Assembly (NCBI GenBank): GCA_964348525.1
Contig: CAYGCY010000006.1
Span: 1 to 36,361 of the forward strand
Direction of reading: 5' to 3'
Length of the DNA stretch: 36,361 nucleotides
Origin: 12-FULL-44-12b sp964348525
Lineage (GTDB): Bacteria > Patescibacteriota > Minisyncoccia > Phycocordibacterales > Zambryskibacteraceae
Shown: positions 29,576-35,749 of the stretch, one piece after another
Position numbering within the stretch: the first letter of the stretch is position 1
Layout: each line of letters opens with the position of its first letter
Program-made: the position numbers and the translations under genes
The notes under the pieces: model-generated
Databases searched by the model: none
What the model saw: the letters and a program-made list of their open reading frames with translations, nothing else
What the model was told of the DNA's origin: nothing

Positions 29576-29821
29576 ATGGCAAAGATTTGTGCAATAACCA
29601 AAAAGGGTTCAATAATGGTCGGCGGATACAGTAACCGCACCCGTGCAACCCAATTCAACCCAACAGGAATGAGAAGGGTTTATCCAAACTTACAAAAAAA
29701 GCGTATTTTCGTGCCTGAAATAAATAAGACCGTCACTATTACAGTTTCTGCTCGTGGTCTTAAAACTATACAGAAGAACGGCGCATACAAAACACTAAAG
29801 AAAGCGGGGTTGATTAAATAA
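29576..29821 (+). CDS. rpmB: 50S ribosomal protein L28 (bL28)
   Basis: 81 residues with MAKICAITKKGSIMVGGYSNRTRATQFNPTGMRRVYPNLQKKRI and the later TITVSARGLKTIQKNG. L28 lies near the exit site of the large subunit. The zinc-binding cysteines of some forms are reduced to one (C5). It is a single-gene unit on the plus strand with a nearly leaderless promoter. Cassette E starts 45 bases downstream without a clear promoter between. Confidence 0.94.
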   Translation: MAKICAITKKGSIMVGGYSNRTRATQFNPTGMRRVYPNLQKKRIFVPEINKTVTITVSARGLKTIQKNGAYKTLKKAGLIK

Positions 29822-29866
29822 TTTTTATAAGTAGTCTAGCCGACGGAACTCAACCGTGAGGCTTTT

Positions 29867-30118
29867 GTGACTTATCAATTGACGAGGCGGGACAAGATGT
29901 CAGTGCTTTTTGCGGGCATTTTGATTTTGCTGTTGCTTGGTTTCTCGTATATATACCTACAGGAAGCCCTGACGCTTTATGGCGTCTGGAGCGACACCAA
30001 GATTGATGCAAAGAGGGCAGAAGGTTTCTTGATTGCCGGTCTCACGTTTTTCTTGGCCGGAACGGCTTCAGCGTACACGATATACATGGCAATAAAACCG
30101 GCGCTTAAGAAAAAGTGA
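29867..30118 (+). CDS. GC-rich two-helix membrane protein (cassette E)
   Basis: 83 residues from GTG 29867, with GAGG five bases upstream. Hydrophobic segments at about 13-31 (VLFAGILILLLLGFSYIYL) and 54-74 (FLIAGLTFFLAGTASAYTIYM), joined by a short polar loop, and a basic end (KPALKKK). No family recognised; unrelated in sequence to cassettes A-C. Followed by a run of nine C and a terminator. Base composition is higher in GC than rpmB beside it. Confidence 0.65.
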   Translation: MTYQLTRRDKMSVLFAGILILLLLGFSYIYLQEALTLYGVWSDTKIDAKRAEGFLIAGLTFFLAGTASAYTIYMAIKPALKKK

Positions 30119-30135
30119 GCGCCACCCCCCCCCTA

Positions 30136-30165
30136 CCCCGTACCAGAGCAGAGCTCGGTACGGGG
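30136..30165. terminator. Terminator between cassette E and the ComEC-type hydrolase
   Basis: CCCCGTACC pairs with GGTACGGGG, then TTTATTC. Placed one base before the stop codon of the convergent gene, it can serve both directions poorly and the plus strand better. Confidence 0.75.
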
Positions 30166-30166
30166 T

Positions 30167-31036
30167 TTATTCAAACTGAAAAATTGGAGTTAAATTGATG
30201 CCATCTGTTTTAAATTCTATTCTTCCATTTATAAATGTCTCAAATGTTTTTACACCAGCTCTAGCAAGCCTCTCCACCACTTCTTTGGCTGGGTGTCCGT
30301 ACCTATTATTTTTTCCAGCTGATATGGCCGCGTAAGTTGGTGTCGTGGCATTTAAATAATTTTGTCCTGTTGAAGTTTTTGAGCCGTGATGAGCCGGTTT
30401 TAATACATCAACATCCAAATCAAGGCCCAACCCAATTAAATAATTTTCAATTTGAACCGGAGAATCTCCAGTAAGCAAAAATCTCTTGGATTTATATGAG
30501 AGTACTCCTACTATCGAACCCTTATTTGTCTCCCATCCTGACACATCTACATCTGGAAAAAGTATTTCAAACTTAACTCCATCTCCTAGGTCAACAATGG
30601 TGCCTTTTCTTCCTAAGATTTTTGGAATATTTTTTTCCTTGACCAAATTTTCCACTTGTCCATCTATCTGGTTTGTTTTGGAACGATTGCCAGACTCAAT
30701 TACTGCACTCACTTTGAATCTTTTTAATATCTCTGGAAAACCACCAATGTGATCTGCGTCTGCGTGTGTTTCTAAAATTACATCCAAGTCATTATCATTC
30801 CACGGCATCACGGCACCCAATTCTCTAAGAACTGTTTTGTCTCTACCAGAATCTATCAGCATGTCGTTTCCGCTCGGTGTTCGTATGTAAATAGCGTCAC
30901 CTTGCCCAACATTAAGAAATACCACTCTCAATGCATCTTTCGGTTTAAAGGAGAGATATTGTATCCATACGATAAAGTTCAAAAAAACCAGGACTATTAG
31001 AAATATCTGTTTTTTATTACTCCTTAAGAAATCCAC
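30167..31036 (-). CDS. ComEC C-terminal-type metallo-beta-lactamase hydrolase
   Basis: 289 residues from GTG 31036. One membrane segment at 10-29, then an MBL domain: VVFLNVGQGDAIYI, THADADHIGGF (H91, D93, D95, H96), LLTGDSPVQ and LKPAHHGSKTSTGQNYL. This is the domain found at the C-terminus of full-length ComEC in many bacteria (COG2333 type), thought to degrade the non-entering DNA strand. Here it is a separate membrane-anchored protein, with the channel part encoded 3 kb away at 33987-35429. TATAAT sits six bases before GTG, so a leaderless message is likely. Confidence 0.85.
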   Translation of the reverse strand: MDFLRSNKKQIFLIVLVFLNFIVWIQYLSFKPKDALRVVFLNVGQGDAIYIRTPSGNDMLIDSGRDKTVLRELGAVMPWNDNDLDVILETHADADHIGGFPEILKRFKVSAVIESGNRSKTNQIDGQVENLVKEKNIPKILGRKGTIVDLGDGVKFEILFPDVDVSGWETNKGSIVGVLSYKSKRFLLTGDSPVQIENYLIGLGLDLDVDVLKPAHHGSKTSTGQNYLNATTPTYAAISAGKNNRYGHPAKEVVERLARAGVKTFETFINGRIEFKTDGINLTPIFQFE

Positions 31037-31042
31037 TGGCCC

Positions 31043-31048
31043 ATTATA
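31043..31048 (-). promoter_or_regulatory. -10 box of the ComEC-type hydrolase, predicts leaderless mRNA
   Basis: TATAAT on the minus strand, six bases (GGGCCA) before GTG 31036; transcription would start on the G of the start codon. Confidence 0.55.
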
Positions 31049-31073
31049 TTCCCAAGCTCTTATGTCTTCTTTT

Positions 31074-31082
31074 TGCTAAAAT
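31074..31082 (+). promoter_or_regulatory. Extended -10 promoter of the Arg-rich small ORF (cassette F)
   Basis: TGC then TAAAAT (31077-31082); predicted start near 31089, twenty bases before ATG 31109. Confidence 0.4.
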
Positions 31083-31108
31083 AGATGGGTCCTTAAACAG
31101 CGAGGTTT

Positions 31109-31270
31109 ATGATTGTTGTGAACTCGCAGGAATGGTTTGAGATGCGCTCGCGAGACATCTCCCGCCAGCTCCCCGAACAGCCTCGGAGACGCCGTCGTGG
31201 GTATAGAGGGTACAGAAACTCTCGAAAAGTCCGCGGTCGTCTGCGGACAATGCAACACGGCAGAAGGTAG
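31109..31270 (+). CDS. GC-rich 53-residue arginine-rich protein (cassette F)
   Basis: ATG 31109 to TAG 31268-31270: MIVVNSQEWFEMRSRDISRQ, then LPEQPRRRRRGYRGYRNSRK and VRGRLRTMQHGRR. GCGAGG lies three bases before ATG as a modest ribosome-binding site. Roughly a third of residues are Arg, with a run of five and an RGY repeat, which points to nucleic-acid binding. A strong terminator follows nine bases on, and an extended -10 precedes it. The layout matches the other GC-rich cassettes, which is the main reason to believe in so short a gene. It shows no resemblance to a ribosomal protein that I know. Confidence 0.55.
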   Translation: MIVVNSQEWFEMRSRDISRQLPEQPRRRRRGYRGYRNSRKVRGRLRTMQHGRR

Positions 31271-31279
31271 TACAAGAGA

Positions 31280-31308
31280 ACGGCGCCACATTAGTGGCGC
31301 CGTGTTTT
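31280..31308 (+). terminator. Terminator of cassette F
   Basis: ACGGCGCCAC pairs with GTGGCGCCGT around ATTA, then GTTTTTG. Perfect ten-pair stem. Confidence 0.9.
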
Positions 31309-31386
31309 TGTATATAACCCCGTAGTAGATTTTGGCGTTGTGCTAAAAGCACTATGGCAAAACCGACGTCAAAATTCACTACAGGG

Positions 31387-31392
31387 TATAAT
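31387..31392 (+). promoter_or_regulatory. -10 box of the SOD gene, predicts leaderless mRNA
   Basis: TATAAT exactly six bases (TACCGT) before ATG 31399. It lies inside the longer open frame from 31354, so supports 31399 as the start. Confidence 0.5.
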
Positions 31393-31398
31393 TACCGT

Positions 31399-32004
31399 AT
31401 GACACCATATAAAGAAAAAACTTTTGCTATTCCTGCACTAAAAGGGATATCCACAAAAACAATAGAGGAGCATTTAAAACTCTACTCGGGTTATGTAAAA
31501 AATGTAAATAATATTTTAGAGAAAATTCCGGTATATGAAGGATATATAAAAGAAGACACATTTGCTCCATATGTAATAAGCGAACTACACAGACGATTTT
31601 CTTTTGAGTTTAACGGTATGCGCAATCATGAATATTATTTTTCTCATTTAGAGGGTGAGCCGATTGCACTTCTTGACGAAAGCCCATTAAAATCAGAAAT
31701 TGAAAAGACTTGGGGAACTTTCGATGTTTTTCTAAACAGATTTAAAGCGATGGCGCTCACTCGTGGTATCGGCTGGGCAATGCTTTCTTATGACAAACAA
31801 ACGGAAAACCTCCTTATGCATTGGATAGACGAACAACATTTGGGACAGCTCGCGACTACACAACCGATTCTTGCTCTAGATATGTGGGAGCATTCATACG
31901 TTGCTGACTACGAGCCGTCTGGCAAAAAACAATATGTTGAAGATTTCTTTGAAAACTTAAATTGGTCTACTTGCGAAAATAATTTTCAAGCTGGTTCAAA
32001 ATAA
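31399..32004 (+). CDS. Iron/manganese superoxide dismutase
   Basis: 201 residues from ATG 31399 (MTPYKEKTFAIPALKGISTK). Likely metal ligands: His in IEEHLKLYSGYV, His in NHEYYFSHL, and Asp and His of LDMWEHSYVADY. The HLKLYSGYV segment replaces the usual HHxxHHxxYV and is one residue shorter, a variant I recall in some archaeal and Patescibacteria enzymes. Established: SOD converts superoxide to oxygen and peroxide. The frame is open to ATG 31354, but the 15 extra residues are unlike the family and contain the promoter. Metal choice cannot be told. The ABC exporter follows 18 bases on. Confidence 0.9.
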   Translation: MTPYKEKTFAIPALKGISTKTIEEHLKLYSGYVKNVNNILEKIPVYEGYIKEDTFAPYVISELHRRFSFEFNGMRNHEYYFSHLEGEPIALLDESPLKSEIEKTWGTFDVFLNRFKAMALTRGIGWAMLSYDKQTENLLMHWIDEQHLGQLATTQPILALDMWEHSYVADYEPSGKKQYVEDFFENLNWSTCENNFQAGSK

Positions 32005-32007
32005 ATT

Positions 32008-32016
32008 TGCTATTCT
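32008..32016 (+). promoter_or_regulatory. Extended -10 of the ABC exporter, predicts leaderless mRNA
   Basis: TGC then TATTCT (32011-32016), six bases (GTAGCA) before ATG 32023. Confidence 0.45.
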
Positions 32017-32022
32017 GTAGCA

Positions 32023-33816
32023 ATGAAAAGCTTATTGTCTCTTGCTAAAAATACTAAAAGGGCTATTGGATTTAGTTTTAACTTTGCACCATTCATAACC
32101 GCCTCGGTTTTTGTTCTTGCTATTACCACGTCTCTTGCGCCTCTACTTCAATCAAAAATATTGGGGGATGTTGTAAACCAAATCATTTCCCAGTTATCAA
32201 AGGGCGGTAGCGAGAGTGTTGTTGTTTATTTAGTATTTATTTATGCGCTTGTTTGGGCAGGCACTCGTGTTTTGAATGCGTTACAGCTGTACATGGAAAA
32301 AATATGGTCACTCGAAAATGAGCAAGGATTAGACTTAACAATGCTAAAAAAACGAGCAGAAATAGATCTCGGCCATTATGAAAATCCTGATTTTCAAAAT
32401 TTACTGCAACGTGTAAGCAATAGAAGTATTTGGCCTGTATATGAAATGATAGATTCTCAGTTCAAGGTTTTTGCAAATTTGAGCGTCATAATCGTGTCAT
32501 CAATCATTACATCTGCCATAAGCTGGCAACTTTATTTGGTAGTCATCATCTCAGCTATACCTAGTTTTTTGGTTCAGCTTAAATACGGTTACAAAATTTG
32601 GGGGATATGGGCTGAACGAAGCGAAAGACAAAGACGTTTTGCTGTCACTAGGTGGCACATAATGAATAGAACCGGCGTAGTACAGGCCAAACTGTTTCAA
32701 AATAGCAAAAAACTTTTAGAAATAGTTACGGACATTCTTCATTCTTTCAAAAAAGATTTACTTAAAGAAGACAAAACCAGATTTTATTTACAAAGCATTG
32801 CATATGTGATTGGTGCAGCAGGATTTGGATTCTCTATGTGGCTAATTACAAAAGATGTGATGTCTGGCCTTATTAGTGTGGGCGCCATGGTTTTTTTGGT
32901 CAGCATACTTGGCCAGTTGGTAGGGGCTATAAATTCGTTTCTAGCGCAAATCGCAACACTTCTGGAGAAGAATCTATATGTTACAGATATTTTTACGGTG
33001 TTTGATACTAAGCCCTTCATTAAACGCTCAGACAATCCAAAAAAATTAAACTTGGAGTCTCCTCCCACTATTGAATTTAGAAACGTAAGCTTCAAATACG
33101 AGAAAATGAAAGACTTGGTGCTTAAAAATATAAATCTCACCATTAACTCTGGGGAAAAAATTGCGCTTGTTGGTATGAACGGTGCTGGCAAAACCACTTT
33201 GATAAAACTTCTCAGTCGTATTTACGACCCGACAGAAGGAGACATATTTATAAATGGAATAAATTTGAAAGAAATTGATCTAGACGAATGGGGCTCTTAT
33301 CTATCCGTATTGCTTCAGGATTATCTTGCTTACGATATGAAAGTCTCTGAGTCTATTGGTATGGGCCGAGCGGATAAATCAATCGACATGAGCGAAATTC
33401 AGGAGGCGGCAGGATATAGTGGTGCTAATGAATTTATTGAGCAATGGGAAAACAAATACGAACAGCAACTCGGGAAAGAATTCGAGGGTGGCGTAGAACC
33501 ATCAAAGGGCCAAGGTCAAAAAATAGCTTTAGCGAGAGCTATATATAGAAATGGTTTCATAATGGTTTTGGATGAGCCGACTGCCTCTATTGACGCGCTG
33601 TCAGAAACAAAAATCTTTGAACAAATGGAGAAAGCTGTAAAAAATAATACGCTCATTGTTATTACCCACCGATTCAACACAACACAAAACCTAGATAAAA
33701 TCGTCGTGATTGAACATGGAACAATACAAGAAACAGGCACCCACAAAGAACTCATAGCAAAGGGAGGGCTTTATAAATCTATGTTTGAAAGCCAAGCAAA
33801 AACATTTAGGAAATAA
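32023..33816 (+). CDS. ABC exporter (fused membrane and ATPase domains)
   Basis: 597 residues. An N-terminal membrane domain (residues 1-325, about six helices) is followed by an ATPase: Walker A GMNGAGKTT near 384, Q-loop LLQDYL, signature PSKGQGQKIALARA near 493 (degenerate from LSGGQ), Walker B FIMVLDEPTAS near 512 with the catalytic Glu, and switch His in VITHRF near 549. Half-exporters of this type act as dimers to move lipids, peptides or drugs out of the cell. The substrate is not evident. The degenerate signature might mean a heterodimeric partner elsewhere. It has its own -10 box and could be expressed apart from SOD. Confidence 0.9.
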   Translation: MKSLLSLAKNTKRAIGFSFNFAPFITASVFVLAITTSLAPLLQSKILGDVVNQIISQLSKGGSESVVVYLVFIYALVWAGTRVLNALQLYMEKIWSLENEQGLDLTMLKKRAEIDLGHYENPDFQNLLQRVSNRSIWPVYEMIDSQFKVFANLSVIIVSSIITSAISWQLYLVVIISAIPSFLVQLKYGYKIWGIWAERSERQRRFAVTRWHIMNRTGVVQAKLFQNSKKLLEIVTDILHSFKKDLLKEDKTRFYLQSIAYVIGAAGFGFSMWLITKDVMSGLISVGAMVFLVSILGQLVGAINSFLAQIATLLEKNLYVTDIFTVFDTKPFIKRSDNPKKLNLESPPTIEFRNVSFKYEKMKDLVLKNINLTINSGEKIALVGMNGAGKTTLIKLLSRIYDPTEGDIFINGINLKEIDLDEWGSYLSVLLQDYLAYDMKVSESIGMGRADKSIDMSEIQEAAGYSGANEFIEQWENKYEQQLGKEFEGGVEPSKGQGQKIALARAIYRNGFIMVLDEPTASIDALSETKIFEQMEKAVKNNTLIVITHRFNTTQNLDKIVVIEHGTIQETGTHKELIAKGGLYKSMFESQAKTFRK

Positions 33817-33831
33817 AAACTACTCTATGCA

Positions 33832-33988
33832 AGCCACAAAATAGCTAACGTGGCATCCACGCATAAATTTTTCCAGCGAAAAATTTTGCTGTCTCTCAGT
33901 TTTTCAAAATCAAGAGCACATTAGCGCAGATTGATTTACCATGCTGAAAAACTTCCGAGACGAATGCCACGTTAGCTATTTTGTGGCT
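33832..33988 (+). other. Branched inverted-repeat element, copy 2 (structured RNA or mobile element)
   Basis: Perfect 25-base outer stem (33832-33856 with 33964-33988). Inside: ACGCATAA (33859-33866), a nine-pair hairpin AAATTTTTC with loop CAGC, GCTGTCTCTCAGTTTTT (33888-33904), a hairpin AAATCAA/TTGATTT, ACCATGCTGAAAAACT and TTCCGAGACGAA. GTCTC pairs with GAGAC and AGTTTTTC with GAAAAACT. The conserved parts match copy 1 at 7776-7901 (minus strand) while all other helices differ in sequence but pair. It lies between the ABC exporter and comEC, and its right arm covers the comEC stop codon. In both copies the element reads in the same direction as the gene upstream of it (secY; ABC exporter). 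Confidence 0.85.
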
Positions 33989-35429
33989 AAATTTCCGTCC
34001 TTAATCTGTCTTCTACATAAAACCTATACCCGATAAAACAGAGGGGTACATAAAGCAATACTGTCATCCAGCCATTTATTATTGAGGTTGAAAGCATAGC
34101 AAATGGTAGGCCGGCAAAAAAGTTGCTAACGGCAAAAACATATTTTGAGAGTAAAGAGGTTATGAAAGAAAATGGCAAATGAATAAAAGGCAGAAATATC
34201 AAGCCTGTAATAAAACCAAAAAACATAAGGAAAGGCGCCAAAGGGAGCACTAAAACATTTGCAAACAATGAAACCACCGAAACAGCCCCAACAGAATAAG
34301 CTAAATATGGCAGAGTCATTATTTGAGAGCCAACTGTAGCCGAAACTACTTCCCTTAACCCATATTTTTCTGTGATTAAAATCAATTTACTACTAGCCCA
34401 AGGACCGAATGAAATTAGCCCGAATGTTGCCAAAAAACTAAGCTGAAATGACGGATCATAAAGGGCTGAAAGAGGGCTAATGACTGTCATTAAAATGCCC
34501 GCAAACGAAAGCAATCTTAAAACATCTATTTTTCTGCGAGCCAAATTGCCTAAAAGTACCAAGGTGCCCATTACTCCAGCCCTCACTGCAGTAGCCGATG
34601 CACCGGTCATTAAAACAAAGAGAACTATTATTACGGATGCAGACACAAGAGAGGTTTTTCTGCCTAGTCTTCGCAATATTGCCAACACAAAAGCCGAAAC
34701 TACTGAAATGTTGTACCCAGACAACACCACCATATGAATAAGCCCAGACTTTCTAAAAGAATCGGAGTCTGATTTGGTCATTGCGCCCTTGTCCCCCACT
34801 ATCATTCCTTCGACCAAAGATACTGCTGGTTCGTGTATGGCCCTCTCCAGATTGTTTTCAAACTGATTTTTGATATTGTCCAAGACTTTTAATACAGAAA
34901 AACCTTGTTGTTTTTGCTGATTTGAAAGTTTTGCGCTTTTGACAATAAAAAATATATCCTTTGAGCGCAGATAATTTTTATAGTCAAACACTTTTCCATA
35001 TTCTCCAGCAAAATTCTCTGGCTCTGTGATGGTTCCGACAAAATCGGCGGTATCTCCCATAGATAATTCGTTGAGATTATTCGTTTCCAATATTACTTTT
35101 TGTTTTATATCCTTTAGATTAATCTCCGCAACATACTGATACCCAAAACTGTTTTGTTTGGAAGAAATTATTTTTGCTGACCCATTTATTTTCTGGTTGG
35201 GGGTTTCATTTTGCACCCAACTATACGAGGAAAGATGCAGGGCAGTAGCGAAAAAACCCAATAAAAGCCCCGCAATGACAGCTATTACTAAAGTTTTTGA
35301 TTTGGTTTTCCAAAATACCAAACCCAGAAACAAAAGAAGCACTAGAACGATACCAACACTTAAATGTTCGTGAACGAAAACCCCAAAAATTGTAAAAATA
35401 AATGCGAGGAATATGTCCTTCGTGGTCAT
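33987..35429 (-). CDS. comEC: ComEC/Rec2 DNA-uptake channel (without hydrolase domain)
   Basis: 480 residues with about ten membrane segments. An N-terminal helical pair and soluble region (DUF4131-like, residues 1-165) leads to the competence domain with GMIVGDKGAMTKSDSDSFRKSGLIHMVVLSGYNISVV (about 203-240) and RAGVMGTLVLLGNLARRKID. Established: ComEC forms the inner-membrane channel for single-stranded DNA in natural transformation. The C-terminal MBL domain of long ComEC is missing; its counterpart is the gene at 30167-31036. The start overlaps the ASCH gene by four bases, and the stop lies in the branched element. Confidence 0.88.
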   Translation of the reverse strand: MTTKDIFLAFIFTIFGVFVHEHLSVGIVLVLLLFLGLVFWKTKSKTLVIAVIAGLLLGFFATALHLSSYSWVQNETPNQKINGSAKIISSKQNSFGYQYVAEINLKDIKQKVILETNNLNELSMGDTADFVGTITEPENFAGEYGKVFDYKNYLRSKDIFFIVKSAKLSNQQKQQGFSVLKVLDNIKNQFENNLERAIHEPAVSLVEGMIVGDKGAMTKSDSDSFRKSGLIHMVVLSGYNISVVSAFVLAILRRLGRKTSLVSASVIIVLFVLMTGASATAVRAGVMGTLVLLGNLARRKIDVLRLLSFAGILMTVISPLSALYDPSFQLSFLATFGLISFGPWASSKLILITEKYGLREVVSATVGSQIMTLPYLAYSVGAVSVVSLFANVLVLPLAPFLMFFGFITGLIFLPFIHLPFSFITSLLSKYVFAVSNFFAGLPFAMLSTSIINGWMTVLLYVPLCFIGYRFYVEDRLRTEI

Positions 35430-35749
35430 TTATGTAATTCAAACTGAATAATCTTAACTTGTGTTTTTAAATCAACTTGATCTCCATAATAAAGCTTATG
35501 CCCTTCTATCATTCTATTAACATTGTCATACCCGTGTTCCAATAATTCTTGTGGTGATAATTCTTCAATATTTTTATTAACTATATCTACAATCTTTGCT
35601 TCTCCGAATTTGCTTAAAGATTCTTTTTCAACCAACTCAATTTCGTCCCCCACGCTTAAATCTTTGTCATCAAATAGTCTCCACGTAGTATTTTTACTAC
35701 CACTTAAAATTTCTGAAATAAAATGTTTCTTAAACTTAACTACCTTCAT
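35426..35749 (-). CDS. ASCH-domain protein
   Basis: 107 residues matching the ASCH fold: KKHFISEILSGSKNTTWRLFDDKDLSVGDEIELVEK (strand, helix, substrate loop with TTWR) and GEAKIVDIVNKNIEELSPQELLEHGY, then YYGDQVDLKTQVKIIQFEL. ASCH domains relate to PUA and bind RNA or modified nucleosides; some hydrolyse N4-acetylcytidine. The role here is unknown. It overlaps the RNase H gene by four bases upstream and comEC by four downstream, so all three are translated as one coupled unit. Confidence 0.75.
   Translation of the reverse strand: MKVVKFKKHFISEILSGSKNTTWRLFDDKDLSVGDEIELVEKESLSKFGEAKIVDIVNKNIEELSPQELLEHGYDNVNRMIEGHKLYYGDQVDLKTQVKIIQFELHK

Noticed and set aside
30124..30133. Run of nine C as a phase-variation tract
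   Set aside because: It lies after the cassette E stop and outside any coding region; a length change would not affect a protein, and it could be a sequencing artefact.
31107..31379. Minus-strand frames over cassette F
   Set aside because: They lack an SD or promoter and run through the terminator; the plus-strand frame fits the surrounding signals.
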